NCBI GenBank assembly: GCA_023399215.1
Contig: JAEWQJ010000020.1
Coordinates: forward strand, 103,926 to 167,925
Direction: 5' to 3'
Source of the DNA: Methanobacteriota archaeon
GTDB taxonomy: Archaea > Halobacteriota > Methanosarcinia > Methanosarcinales > Methanosarcinaceae
Length of the DNA: 64,000 bases
Of this stretch, positions 8,938 through 18,695 are shown piece by piece (the first letter of the stretch is position 1; each line of letters begins with the position of its first letter). The notes under the pieces were generated by a model that worked only from the letters and a program-made list of their open reading frames with translations, ran no database searches and was not told the origin of the DNA. A program made the position numbers and the translations under genes.

Positions 8938-9540
8938 TTATAAAGGAACTATTTTCTTTCCATATGCTTCATTTAATACCTGACCAAGGGCTGTGTATAT
9001 TGCAGAGAGTCCTGTAAAGATTCCTTCATAACCAGCTATCTTCAGGATTCCGGCGCTTCCCAGATAATTTCCTGCTGCAAGCAAGAAGAACAGGATTGTA
9101 AGAGTCAGGAACACAACGGAGAGCGCCCTTGAGCCTTTGAGCGTACCTATGAACATGAAAAAGGTGAAAACTCCCCACATGAACAGGTATGCAGCAAACG
9201 CGACTGAATCTGCAGCCAGCCCTGCGTAGTCTGGAGACTTAGGAATAAGGACAATCCCCACCAGAGAGAGCCAGAAAAACCCGAATGAGGTAAAAGCTGT
9301 GGCCCCAAAGGTATTCCCTTTCTTCCATTCCTCGAGTCCGGCAATAACCTGAGCTAATCCACCGTAAAAGATACCCATCGAAAGGATCATCGCATTCATC
9401 GGATAGAAACCCGCATTGTGTATATTCAAAAGTACGGTTGTCATTCCGAAGCCCATTAAACCCAGAGGTGCAGGGTTTGCGGATAAATCCGTTATTTTTA
9501 TATCACGAATATTCATGACGTCTTTAATATTTTGACTCAT
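8938..9540 (-). CDS. aceP: Acetate transporter AceP, GPR1/FUN34/YaaH family
   Basis: A 200-residue membrane protein with six predicted helices. It carries the family signature NPAPLGLMGFGMTT at residues 22-35, the acetate-binding motif of the AceTr family. A protein of this family in M. mazei (AceP) has been linked to acetate uptake, so the role here is most likely acetate/proton import for acetoclastic methanogenesis. The gene is monocistronic. A GGAGGA-type ribosome site (9548-9553) precedes the ATG, and the 230 bases upstream shared with gpmI are strongly AT-rich with several possible TATA elements. Confidence 0.88.
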   Translation of the reverse strand: MSQNIKDVMNIRDIKITDLSANPAPLGLMGFGMTTVLLNIHNAGFYPMNAMILSMGIFYGGLAQVIAGLEEWKKGNTFGATAFTSFGFFWLSLVGIVLIPKSPDYAGLAADSVAFAAYLFMWGVFTFFMFIGTLKGSRALSVVFLTLTILFFLLAAGNYLGSAGILKIAGYEGIFTGLSAIYTALGQVLNEAYGKKIVPL

Positions 9541-9786
9541 AAAATTAAATCCTCCTTCCCGTTACCGGAAATCTAGCCCAAACTTCCAATAAAAATTACA
9601 TTAATATATTCAGTTGTTTTTAAGGTCCATTTTTCACATTTTGGAAATATGTAATTGTTAATACTTATAATTAAGGACAGTATTTATATTTTCAATACAA
9701 TATAATTAAATAATATAATAATCCCCAAGAGCTGTTAAAAATTTTCATAATAAGCTATTTATGAACGAGTGTGGAATTTGCTTCAT

Positions 9787-11331
9787 ATGACTCAGGCAAA
9801 AAAACCTCTTATGCTCATTATTCTTGATGGCTGGGGCTACAGGGAAGCAAGAGAAGGAAACGCTATCCTGGCAGCCAGAACTCCAAATCTTGACTCTATG
9901 ATAGAAGAATATCCCTGGTGTTTCTTAGAAGCCTCAGGGGAAGCTGTAGGCCTTCCGGAAGGCCAGATGGGAAACTCCGAAGTCGGGCACCTGAATATAG
10001 GGGCAGGACGAATTGTGTACCAGGACCTAACCCGAATAAATCTCTCCATAAGGAAAGGTGACTTCTTCAAGAATCCGGCTTTTTTGGGTGTAATTTCAAA
10101 TGCTAAAGCCAACGATTCCAGCCTGCATCTCATGGGGCTTGTCTCCTATGGAGGCGTTCACAGCTATATGACCCATATTTATTCCCTTATCAAGCTCGCA
10201 CAGCAAGAAGGGTTGAAAAAAGTATATATACATGCTTTTTTGGACGGCAGAGACGTGCCTCCTAAAGCCGCCCTCAAAGATATACAGGAGCTTGATGCTT
10301 TTTGTAAGGAGAACGGAAATGCTAAAATTGCAACCATATCCGGGCGTTATTACGCAATGGACAGAGATAAACGTTGGGATCGAACAAAACTTGCCTATGA
10401 TGCCTTGACTATGGGAGTTGCGCCCTACAAAACTCCTGATGCAGAAACTGCAGTTTCTGAAGCTTATGAAAGAGGAGAAACCGACGAGTTTGTAAAACCG
10501 ACTGTAATCACAGATTCAGAAGGAAAGCCTGAGGCAGTCATAAAGGATAATGATTCTGTAATCTTTTTCAATTTCAGGCCTGATAGAGCACGGCAGCTTA
10601 CCTGGGCTTTTGTAAATCAAGACTTTGATGGGTTTGTGAGAGAAAAACACCCGAAAGTTCACTATGTCTGTATGGCCCAGTACGATGAAACCCTTGATTT
10701 GCCTATAGCTTTCCCGCCGGAAGAACTGCAAAATGTGCTTGGAGAAGTACTGAGCAAACAGGGACTGGCCCAGCTTCGGATTGCCGAAACCGAAAAGTAT
10801 GCCCATGTGACCTTTTTCCTTAATGGAGGGCAGGAAAAATGTTACGAAGGAGAGGACCGCTGCCTCATTCCGTCACCAAAGATTGCTACCTATGACCTTA
10901 AGCCCGAAATGAGTGCATATGAGGTTACGGAGAAAGTGATAAGGAGGATTCGGTCAGGAAAGTATGATGTGATTGTCCTTAACTTCGCAAACATGGATAT
11001 GGTCGGGCACACCGGAATCTTTGAGGCTGCAGTAAAGGCAGTGGAAGCCGTAGATAGCTGCGTGGGCAAAATTGCTGCGTGTCTGAAAGAAGTAGGAGGC
11101 GTAGCGATTATAACTGCAGACCATGGGAATGCCGAACAGATGGAAAACCCGACAACGGGAGAGCCGCATACTGCACATACTTCAAATCCGGTAAAGTGCA
11201 TTTACTTCGGAAACGATGAAGTTAAAGGACTTAAGGACGGAAAACTGTGTGATCTTGCACCAACTCTTCTGGAACTCCTCAAGATCCGAAAGCCTGAGGA
11301 GATGACAGGAGAATCTCTTATTATGAAATAA
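9787..11331 (+). CDS. gpmI: 2,3-bisphosphoglycerate-independent phosphoglycerate mutase
   Basis: Interconverts 3- and 2-phosphoglycerate in gluconeogenesis/glycolysis. The alkaline-phosphatase-superfamily metal site is complete: LDGWGYRE at the start, GNSEVGHLNIGAGR with the catalytic Ser near residue 60, DGRDVPP, NFRPDRARQ, NFANMDMVGHTG and ITADHGNAE. The length of 514 residues is normal for the GpmI (not ApgM) class. A GTG at 9769 would add six residues, but ATG 9787 (MTQAKKPLML) matches the family start. Downstream lies a T-rich repeat region that may terminate the transcript. Confidence 0.95.
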   Translation: MTQAKKPLMLIILDGWGYREAREGNAILAARTPNLDSMIEEYPWCFLEASGEAVGLPEGQMGNSEVGHLNIGAGRIVYQDLTRINLSIRKGDFFKNPAFLGVISNAKANDSSLHLMGLVSYGGVHSYMTHIYSLIKLAQQEGLKKVYIHAFLDGRDVPPKAALKDIQELDAFCKENGNAKIATISGRYYAMDRDKRWDRTKLAYDALTMGVAPYKTPDAETAVSEAYERGETDEFVKPTVITDSEGKPEAVIKDNDSVIFFNFRPDRARQLTWAFVNQDFDGFVREKHPKVHYVCMAQYDETLDLPIAFPPEELQNVLGEVLSKQGLAQLRIAETEKYAHVTFFLNGGQEKCYEGEDRCLIPSPKIATYDLKPEMSAYEVTEKVIRRIRSGKYDVIVLNFANMDMVGHTGIFEAAVKAVEAVDSCVGKIAACLKEVGGVAIITADHGNAEQMENPTTGEPHTAHTSNPVKCIYFGNDEVKGLKDGKLCDLAPTLLELLKIRKPEEMTGESLIMK

Positions 11332-11428
11332 TAATTTAAAAAAGAAAAAATAATCTGAAATTATTACAGAAGGAGAACTAATCTGAAAATTACTAAAGAA
11401 CGAGAAAAACAGCCGGAAATTTCAGGAA

Positions 11429-11472
11429 CCCTAATTTTTCCTTCCTAATTTTTCCTTCCTAATTTTTCTTTT
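11429..11472. repeat. Three tandem 14-bp T-rich repeats
   Basis: CCTAATTTTTCCTT is repeated three times, about 100 bases after gpmI. Several T-runs follow. Archaeal RNA polymerase stops at oligo-T tracts, so this may act as a terminator for gpmI. Confidence 0.5.
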
Positions 11473-11647
11473 CTGTTCCTGCTCTCCTTATACTTCACTT
11501 CTGTTGTTATTTTTATTATATTCATAGCGTTGAGATTAGGCAACAGATAATTTTTAAAAGGTTAAATACCAGCAGCTACAATAAAAGGAGCACAGGACTT
11601 CGGAAGTCATAAAGCTTTAAGTGCAGCAGTTTTGGAGTTTAACAGGA

Positions 11648-12604
11648 ATGATCAAAATAACCACTCCTTGCCGAATTCATATGACGCTTATTGATATGAA
11701 TGCGGAGATCGGAAGAGTCGATGGAGGAGCAGGACTAACCCTTTCCTCTCCTAATATAAAAATTACGGCTGAAGAAGCCGATGGAGTCAGTATAGAAGGC
11801 CTGCAGGTTTTTACTGATAGAATGAAAAGAGCTGCAGAATCCCTGCTTCCTGAGGGTAAAGGGATCAGGATCGACGTACAGGAAGTGTACCCAGCCCATG
11901 TAGGTTTCGGATCCGGAACCCAGTCTTCCCTAGCCGCGGCAGCAGCTGTAAATGAACTGTATGGGCTTGGAAAAAGCGTTAGAGAACTTGCACTTGCAGT
12001 AAAAAGAGGAGGTACTTCGGGTATAGGAGTAGCTGCGTTTGAGAAAGGCGGGTTTATAGTTGACGGAGGGCATAAGTTCAAAGATAAAGGTGGTTTTATG
12101 CCGTCGGCTGCCAGCAAAGTACCGCCCGGGCCAGTGCTCTTCAGAGAGGATTTTCCTCAATGGGAAATGGTGGTAGCAATCCCCAACGACAAGGGAATGC
12201 ATGATCAGGAGGAAGTCGAGACCTTCAAGAAATTCTGTCCCCTCCCTGTAGAAGAAGTCAGGGAAATTTCCCATGTCGTGCTCATGCAGATGATGCCTGC
12301 CGTGATGGAAGAAGATATAGTGAGTTTCGGGGCCGCAGTAAATCATGTTCAGACTGTTGGCTTTAACAAAAGGGAGAGCCTTATCTGGCCTGAGTTTGTG
12401 AAAAATATTGCTTCTTTCATGCGCAGCCGGAGCTACGGAGCCGGGGTAAGTTCTTTTGGGCCTGTAGTATATTCTTTTGTAGATAACAAATCGGAAGGTA
12501 GACAGCTTCAGGTGGAAGTCCAGAAAATGCTTGACGACTCCGTTGGCGGGACTGTCATGCTTACCAGGGCAAGAAACCACGGCGCAGAAATATCCCGGGT
12601 TTGA
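11648..12604 (+). CDS. mptG: Beta-ribofuranosylaminobenzene 5'-phosphate synthase
   Basis: First committed step of tetrahydro(sarcino)methanopterin synthesis: p-hydroxybenzoate or p-aminobenzoate plus PRPP gives the ribofuranosyl-arene phosphate. The protein belongs to the GHMP fold. Its N-terminus, TPCRIHMTLIDMN, is the MptG signature, and the GHMP motif PAHVGFGSGTQSSLAAAAA is at about residues 83-101. The start is ATG 11648 after a GGAG site; a GTG at 11621 gives a nine-residue extension with no support. It is a single gene, isolated from other methanopterin genes in this window. Confidence 0.9.
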   Translation: MIKITTPCRIHMTLIDMNAEIGRVDGGAGLTLSSPNIKITAEEADGVSIEGLQVFTDRMKRAAESLLPEGKGIRIDVQEVYPAHVGFGSGTQSSLAAAAAVNELYGLGKSVRELALAVKRGGTSGIGVAAFEKGGFIVDGGHKFKDKGGFMPSAASKVPPGPVLFREDFPQWEMVVAIPNDKGMHDQEEVETFKKFCPLPVEEVREISHVVLMQMMPAVMEEDIVSFGAAVNHVQTVGFNKRESLIWPEFVKNIASFMRSRSYGAGVSSFGPVVYSFVDNKSEGRQLQVEVQKMLDDSVGGTVMLTRARNHGAEISRV

Positions 12605-12619
12605 AAGCCTTATATTCAG

Positions 12620-13061
12620 TTAGTGAGACCGAAAATCATTGTGCTTATGCTCGGGCAGCCTGTGAAATGATTCCCCGGCTGGCCCGAATAAGCCCACATG
12701 TACGAACACGTTTGATAGATAGCTAGGTTCACGTGTCGTTCTGTGTCTCCCTCTTATAGCAATCGCATACCGTTCTTCAACCAAAAACAATGGGTCTACC
12801 GCAACATTTACTTCTGCATATAGCCTGTGTCCTAGACGGCAAATACTTATTTCAGTCACATTCCTTCTAAATTAATTTAAGTACGATTATCAGGCCTGTA
12901 ATATCCTCTTTTCTGCCGTAACCGTACGTAAAACGCTTATACGACTTTTTCAGGGAAAGATAAAAGACAAAACCTAGAGTGCCTGCGGTTGCGGCATCTC
13001 CTAAAGATTGCAGCATCTCCAAAATTATGATTGTATTATCGAGAAGGGCTACGCTTCCCAA
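12620..13061 (-). pseudogene. Decayed cation diffusion facilitator (CDF) transporter
   Basis: Two minus-strand pieces in different frames match opposite ends of a CDF (Zn2+/Fe2+ efflux) protein. The piece at 12867-13061 carries GSVALL, then LGDAATAG and KRFTYGYGRKEDITGLIIVL, which correspond to transmembrane helices 2-3. The piece at 12620-12859 carries the cytoplasmic C-terminal domain (RLGHRLYAEVNVAVDP, SNVFVHV, then a His-rich end). The middle four helices, roughly 150 residues, are gone. The pieces are joined by a frameshift and stop near 12865. A stop also lies just upstream of the GSVALL segment. This is an internal deletion remnant. Confidence 0.75.
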
Positions 13062-13319
13062 AGCTCAGGCAATGAAAATCTGAAAAAAGCTGTGTCCATG
13101 AATCCAGAAAAATACCATTTGACCGCACAAAGTTCCCTGATGTGGAGAGAGTTTCAGGATCCACGATTCCCCATGCGTATGGGTGCATGTGAGTGCTCTT
13201 CCTGGGAAGAGTTCAGGCCTATCCTTGTCAATCTAAGATCTACTTAACTGAATCGTTAAGGATAAAACATACACATAAATAAAAAAATTAGGAAAATAAG
13301 GATTTTGAATGCAGATTCC

Positions 13320-14336
13320 TTAAAACCACTGGTCGAGAGTTTTTTGTCTGGCTCCTGAGGCAGCTTTAAGTCGTTCTGCAGCTTTTCCCACCCTGTCGAC
13401 CGAAAAATCGTGATTCTCACAAAGGAATTCGAGAAGTTTTTCAGAATCAGGTTTTCCCCATCTTATTTTGTAATCATCCGTTACTTCAGGGTGGAGAAAG
13501 ATATCTCTTATTTGATCCACAGCTTCAATATCTGCCTTTTTTTCCCGGAGCACGGCATAAATATCCCCATGCTTTTTAATTAGTTTAAGGGCTGTTTTGG
13601 GGCCTACTTTCTCCAGCCCTTTGTTATAATCCGTGCCCACACAGATAGCGATATCTATGAGCTGCTCCCGCGTAATTTCCAGGGCTTTGAGAGTCTCATC
13701 CAGCTCGATTTTTTCTGGTTCGACGTCAACGTAAATGTTTTTTCCCGGAAGCTTGCGTTTTCCTGTTACAGCCAGATTCCGGACAACAACCGGAGCCCCG
13801 AAAAGAAATGAATCGTAATCTTGCGAAGCGACGCAGTTGGCATCTTTTTTGAGAACCACATGTGCAGCCTGTGCTTCGCCTTCACAGGGGGCCTGAACAA
13901 AGGGAACTCCCATAATATCAAGGAGATATTTGGAGTCTTCAACAATTTCCTGGTTTACTTTTGAAGAAGCCTGGGCATACTTATAGGCCGATTCAAGATC
14001 TCCTATAGCCTTTGCATTCTCCCATTTTTCCCGGGAGGATTCTCTTATTTCTTTTCGCTGGTTCAGGGTTTCGGACTTGAGATCAGGAGGCTTGCCGTCA
14101 AAAACAAAGAGAGGCTTGACACCTGCTTCTATAAGGCTCGCTGTCCGGTAGAGCAGGCCTGAGAGATGTGAAGTCACTCTCCCTGCAGAATCAACCAGTG
14201 GGCTTCCGTCCCGCTGGCGAATAATGCTCAAAAACTGGTGTAGCGTGTTAAACGCATCAATTGCAACCACCTGATTAGTAAGATCCGAAAGTTCAACTTT
14301 TCTTTTCTGGAGCAGGTCGCCTATATCTGTGCCCAT
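13320..14336 (-). CDS. fen: Flap endonuclease 1 (FEN-1/Rad2 family)
   Basis: Structure-specific 5' nuclease that removes flaps during Okazaki-fragment maturation and repair. All archaeal FEN-1 blocks are present: MGTDIGDLLQ, DAFNTLHQFL, VFDGKPPDLK, APCEGEAQAA, SQDYDSFLFG and the helix-hairpin-helix region GTDYNKGLEKVGPKTALKLI. The C-terminal QKTLDQWF is a canonical PCNA-interacting (PIP) box, which shows that the C-terminus is complete. At 338 residues it has the usual archaeal length. It is transcribed alone. Confidence 0.96.
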   Translation of the reverse strand: MGTDIGDLLQKRKVELSDLTNQVVAIDAFNTLHQFLSIIRQRDGSPLVDSAGRVTSHLSGLLYRTASLIEAGVKPLFVFDGKPPDLKSETLNQRKEIRESSREKWENAKAIGDLESAYKYAQASSKVNQEIVEDSKYLLDIMGVPFVQAPCEGEAQAAHVVLKKDANCVASQDYDSFLFGAPVVVRNLAVTGKRKLPGKNIYVDVEPEKIELDETLKALEITREQLIDIAICVGTDYNKGLEKVGPKTALKLIKKHGDIYAVLREKKADIEAVDQIRDIFLHPEVTDDYKIRWGKPDSEKLLEFLCENHDFSVDRVGKAAERLKAASGARQKTLDQWF

Positions 14337-14691
14337 ATTTTCCCTCGTGTGTCTTAAATTTTCCAGAAAGCCTCAGTGCTTTCATTACCTTTTTAGTCTT
14401 TTCTTACTTTTTAGTTCTTCAACTGTTATGCAGAAAATCAATATCAATATACTTTACTACAGGTCAATATCAAAAACGCTTTGCAGTAAGTCAATATTAA
14501 AGATGCTTTACAGCAATTATGTAATTTATTGCTCAATACGCTTTATAGATACTGAAGTCTTATATTTACCGCGTGTCCAGAGTTATCCTGAGATACTTCT
14601 CGATGAATATACACTGTTGAAGACAGAGTACTACTCCGGAGGAAAAAAGTACAGAAACTTAATGTGATTTTCATTTCAATTCATGGGCCTC

Positions 14692-14785
14692 ATTTGATCA
14701 CTGAATTCCGGCATTCACTGAACTTATTTGGTCACATTCCGGCATTCACTAAACTCATTTGGTCATCGAATTCCGGTATTTATTG
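14692..14785. repeat. Imperfect tandem repeat, about 33-bp unit, three copies
   Basis: Each unit contains ATTTGGTCA (first copy ATTTGATCA) followed by AATTCCGGCATTCACT, with small indels between copies. It lies in the FEN-1 upstream region. Variation between units argues for an old tandem duplication. Confidence 0.75.
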
Positions 14786-14943
14786 GCTTCAACCAGTCAT
14801 TGACTTCATCAGATCATAGATTTTTAATCCGATTTTTTGAACTTAGCCCTATTAGCCTTTCGGAGGCCAATCAAAGCTATCCAGTATGAGGAGAGAAAAG
14901 AGACGAGTTTAATAGGCTTTATAGCCTTTATAGACACCTACGA

Positions 14944-15246
14944 TCAAGCAGTAAGGTCAAGTCGAACATCGATTACTGAATCTTCATTTGCTTCTATTTT
15001 GGATATTGTCAGCAAATTACCTTTTCTTTCCAGTAAAGTTGCTTTCGTGACCTGGACTTGGTGACCATCCACCTGCTTCTGGTTGTTGTTTTTATGGACG
15101 ACTAGGAGCTTTTGCCCTTTCTCAGCCCCTTCTCCTATTTTGGACACGATATTTCTTATGACCTGTTCAAAATCAGAATAAATCAAAATTTCCGACTTAT
15201 TTGCAACCTTTGTAATAATGCCAATCGGTTCCAGACTAAGGTGCAT
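14944..15246 (-). CDS. Conserved-looking small protein, N-terminus resembles TsaA/TrmO
   Basis: A 100-residue soluble protein. The first ATG giving MHLSLEPIGIITK is preceded by AAGGAAAG at a good distance; the longer frame to 15276 lacks this. The opening LEPIGIITKV followed by EILIYSDFEQVIRNI resembles the first strands of TsaA/TrmO tRNA-modification barrels (PIG-I, then I-V-YPEYE--L). However, the protein is shorter than that family and lacks its later motifs. It may be a divergent relative or unrelated. No neighbours suggest a role. Confidence 0.55.
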   Translation of the reverse strand: MHLSLEPIGIITKVANKSEILIYSDFEQVIRNIVSKIGEGAEKGQKLLVVHKNNNQKQVDGHQVQVTKATLLERKGNLLTISKIEANEDSVIDVRLDLTA

Positions 15247-15741
15247 ATAGCTTTCCTTCTTTACCTGCTTACACAAGTAATCAAATAATACTAACTATGA
15301 GTAATAATAGCTTACGATACAGAATGTCTAATTTATTTTTTTATCATTGTTAAAATCCAGATATTCTCTGTTCTACAGAAGAACCAGTATATATAATTTA
15401 CTAAATCAAGGTCCCTGTGCCCGAAATGCCCTAGTGCGGTATTAATTACATTAGAAAAATTAGCATATATTAGTATTAAAATTAGGATAAATATTAATAA
15501 ATTAAATTCAAAACTGAACGAAGATTGAGAGTCAATTCAAAAAAATACTCGAGTTGTTTTTTTCTTTCAATTAACGCCGCATATATAGAAGATTACTGCC
15601 CTATAAAGAGTATGCTTATAAAGTATTGAGCACTCCTGGATAAAAAATTAAATTTTATTGTTAAAAATCTGGGGATTCAAACTATGCTTTTTAAAATAAA
15701 AAACTAAATGTTTTGCCCTGAAATAAAAATTATAAGTGAGA

Positions 15742-16065
15742 TTAATGGTATTTTCTGCGGTTGAATTCGTAAACTGCATTATCAACTTTGCTTGATAGCT
15801 CATTCATCCGTTCTTCAATCTTTGTTTCTGTACTATCCATGTTGACCTTAAGAGTAAGGTCCTTTGCTTCCATTTTGTTTTCGAGTTCTTGAAGCCTATT
15901 GTTTACAGAGATGAGCATGACAGCTAATGTTCCGACCAGAACCATAACCGAAAGAATAATCAGGGGATTTGTGGGTTTATATTCAAATCTTCTAAGCCAT
16001 TCAAAGGATAGAAGAAAGGATGACAGAACCATCACAACAAGAAATACTGTATCTCTAGTCTCCAT
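15742..16065 (-). CDS. Small membrane protein with C-terminal coiled coil
   Basis: 107 residues. There are two hydrophobic helices, about residues 6-22 and 34-53. A charged heptad-like segment follows (NRLQELENKMEAKDLTLKVN and onward to about residue 100) that should form a cytoplasmic coiled coil. The ATG is preceded by AGAGGT with five-base spacing, supporting real translation. No family is recognised. The architecture suggests a membrane-anchored oligomeric scaffold. About 470 gene-free bases lie on each side (15247-15741 and 16066-16533), AT-rich and without visible structure. Confidence 0.65.
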   Translation of the reverse strand: METRDTVFLVVMVLSSFLLSFEWLRRFEYKPTNPLIILSVMVLVGTLAVMLISVNNRLQELENKMEAKDLTLKVNMDSTETKIEERMNELSSKVDNAVYEFNRRKYH

Positions 16066-16533
16066 CGTATACCTCTAATATACCTGTAAAAATTACTCTG
16101 CATATACAAGCACATATGCAAGCATTCTGTAATATAACCTGTTTCAAAATTATCAAGCGGAATATTCCTTTAAGTATTTACTGCTTTTCTATTTTTACGA
16201 TTTTCGATTTTTTACTTTTTTCTATTTTGTTTCTTTTTTAAGATGTATAATATATAATTTTTCACAGACTAACATTTATCAATTTATTTCATTACTTTTG
16301 ATTATGCTCCTGCGAAAAAAGAGCCAGTATCTTAGAGAGGTATCTCAGAAATGTATTTCAGAGATGTATCCTGGAAGCATTTCGTGGAAAAATCTCTATT
16401 TAAAATAATAGAAGAAATATGAGATTTTCAGGTAAAGTTATATATAAACAGTCATGAGAAACGGAGATGGAAATACAGTAAGTATATAAAGGAATAGAAA
16501 AGGCATACTGTTAAGAACTAAGGAGTTTAGCAC

Positions 16534-17421
16534 TTGAGTTCCATTGAACAATCAATTAAAGATTATTTACCCATTATTTCCATGGGAGGACTAATCCTTA
16601 TAGTGCAGATTCTTGCACTCTTTTTGTCCACGCCAATGGAAGTTAGTGGAATGCAGGCTTTTGAGGACCCAACCCAGGTGTCCAATTCTATATATTATAT
16701 TATAATGATCCTGGTTTTTACCCTGTTTGTCCTTATAGCAATAAAGAAAAATATGAAGTGGGTAATCAGCCTCTTTATTTATCTAGCCATAATAAGCACT
16801 ATCTATTACGTAGTCCTCGCCCTGTTTACCCTCATTCCGTTTCTTTCAGGATTTGAGTCCATTGCCTCAGTTGTGCTGTCTGTAGGAATAACAGTGCTGC
16901 TCTATAAATATCCAGAATGGTATGTAGTTGACATTGTGGGACTTTGTATTGCAGCCGGGGTCAGTGCTCTGATAGGAATTTCCCTCTCAGTTGTTCCCGT
17001 AATAGTACTTCTGGTGCTTCTTGCAATATACGACGCTATATCAGTATACAAAACAAAGCACATGGTATCTATGGCCGAAGGAGTAATGGATCTAAAACTT
17101 CCAATCATGTTTGTAATTCCAAAACACCTGAATTATTCTTTCTTGACGGAAGACTTCAAACAGGACGAAAAGCATGAGGCTTTTTTTATGGGGCTCGGAG
17201 ATGCGGTTATGCCTACCCTGCTAGTAGTCTCAGCAAACGTCTTCATGAAAAGTAATTTCTATCCAGTCCTTGGGGCCATACTGGGCACGCTTCTAGGTCA
17301 CGCAATCCTTTCCATCCAGGTAATGAAAGGAAAACCGCAGGCAGGTCTTCCCTTTTTGAATTCCGGAGTAATTCTGGGGTTCTTTGCTGGTGTCCTGATC
17401 TCAGGAGCCTCAATCCTGTGA
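16534..17421 (+). CDS. Presenilin-like intramembrane aspartyl protease (A22/PSH)
   Basis: A nine-helix-type membrane protein of 295 residues. The two catalytic aspartates of the presenilin/SPP fold are present in AIYDAISVY (Asp about 165) and GLGDAVMP (Asp about 223, the GxGD motif). The C-terminal substrate-binding PAL motif appears as P-F-L in AGLPFLNSG (about residue 272). The archaeal homolog PSH cuts peptides within the membrane. The start is TTG at 16534, with a strong AAGGAG site at 16520-16525. The gene lies just before the MCR-activation block, but the 98-base gap and different function argue against a shared role. Confidence 0.88.
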   Translation: MSSIEQSIKDYLPIISMGGLILIVQILALFLSTPMEVSGMQAFEDPTQVSNSIYYIIMILVFTLFVLIAIKKNMKWVISLFIYLAIISTIYYVVLALFTLIPFLSGFESIASVVLSVGITVLLYKYPEWYVVDIVGLCIAAGVSALIGISLSVVPVIVLLVLLAIYDAISVYKTKHMVSMAEGVMDLKLPIMFVIPKHLNYSFLTEDFKQDEKHEAFFMGLGDAVMPTLLVVSANVFMKSNFYPVLGAILGTLLGHAILSIQVMKGKPQAGLPFLNSGVILGFFAGVLISGASIL

Positions 17422-17518
17422 AGTTAACTTTTCTTCACATATTACTATTTTTATAAATCTATATTTTATTTTCAAATTTTCGCAAAGATTTTTTTATTTA
17501 ATAGCTTAATCACTTGAT

Positions 17519-18319
17519 ATGTACAAAAGAATTGCAGTGGTCTTTGACAGTGCCGGAACCCTTCTACATATGTACAGAGTTGCAAAGGAAGCTAGTACTG
17601 GAAATCTCCTTGAAAATATAGAGAGCACTGCTATTGTCGCGCAAAAGAATGGATGCGGGCTTGTAGTTCTGAACGCTGAAAGTGATCTACTCCTGCGCTC
17701 AAGAAGAGATATGCCTCTGTTTGAGTTTATAAAAGAGTACAGAATTTCAATAGGTATAAGCTGTTCAAAAGGAATTTTTACTCCAGAGATTGCATGTGAT
17801 ATCATAAAGGGAACATCTCCAAAAATGGGCGACATACATGATGTGCTGGAAGCAGTTACATCTCGCTGTCCAAATATTTTTTATCTGGCAGCAGGCCTGA
17901 TAGTTGATTCTCAAGCTAAAAGTGTTCCATATATACTGAGTACAGGAGGGCATGTATTCAGTACCACGTTACAAGCGGTCCAGGCTCTCCATTCCATGAA
18001 AGTTGATACGTATATAGCGTCTGGTGATAGTTTATTTGCTCTCATGCAACTGGCCGAGTTCATAGAGATTCCCCAGGAAAGAGTCTTTGCCTATTCAAAC
18101 ACCCTGATGAAAGAAAAAGTAGTGCTTGAACTAAAGCAAAAATATGACTTAGTACTCATGGTAGGAGATGGAATTAACGACATACTGGCATTCAGAGCAG
18201 CAGATGTAGGAGTAATGACAACACAGCAGGGTGACAAAAGACCTAAAGAACTAAGAGAAGCAGCAGATGTGATAATTGACGATATTATAAAGGTTGTGGA
18301 TGTGGTAAAAGCGCTGTAA
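17519..18319 (+). CDS. HAD hydrolase, soluble P-type-ATPase-like
   Basis: 266 residues. The nucleophile motif is FDSAGTL (Asp10), where the second Asp of ordinary HAD phosphatases is Ala. The metal motif MVGDGINDILAFRAADVGV (about 220-238) is of the P-type-ATPase kind (GDGIND). The central part (about residues 40-160) is specific to methanogen proteins of this type and contains several Cys. It precedes atwA by 376 bases on the same strand. Its position next to MCR-activation genes suggests, but does not prove, a link to methanogenesis. Loss of the general acid Asp hints at slow turnover of a phospho-aspartate or a non-phosphatase role. Confidence 0.8.
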   Translation: MYKRIAVVFDSAGTLLHMYRVAKEASTGNLLENIESTAIVAQKNGCGLVVLNAESDLLLRSRRDMPLFEFIKEYRISIGISCSKGIFTPEIACDIIKGTSPKMGDIHDVLEAVTSRCPNIFYLAAGLIVDSQAKSVPYILSTGGHVFSTTLQAVQALHSMKVDTYIASGDSLFALMQLAEFIEIPQERVFAYSNTLMKEKVVLELKQKYDLVLMVGDGINDILAFRAADVGVMTTQQGDKRPKELREAADVIIDDIIKVVDVVKAL

Positions 18320-18695
18320 TCAGGATGTAAAGAGAATTATTATATAAACGAATCAATATAACACGGCGGGTCAATAAAGACAAAAATATAACACATCGAG
18401 TCAGTATACAGGACGAGATTAAAGTACTGATTAAGCAAGTTCATCAGAGGAATTTGACTTTACTCTAAATGTGCTTTAAATGTTAACAGTGAAAAAATAA
18501 TGCGTTATGTTTATGTAATCTTTACTCTTATGTAGTTGTTGCCCAAATGTGTGAAATTCGTTAAGTGTGTGAAATTTGTTGCTTGTACTATTGTATTATT
18601 CATTTATAGTAATTGCCTTTCACTCTTGAGCAATATGCTCAGACAGGCAAGAGCCACCAGAAAGTATTGCAGCTCATAATTGCGGAGGAAAATCC

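Noticed and set aside
13008..13247. 79-codon plus frame overlapping the CDF remnant
   Set aside because: Antisense to recognisable CDF sequence at its beginning. The rest has no family resemblance and no ribosome site.
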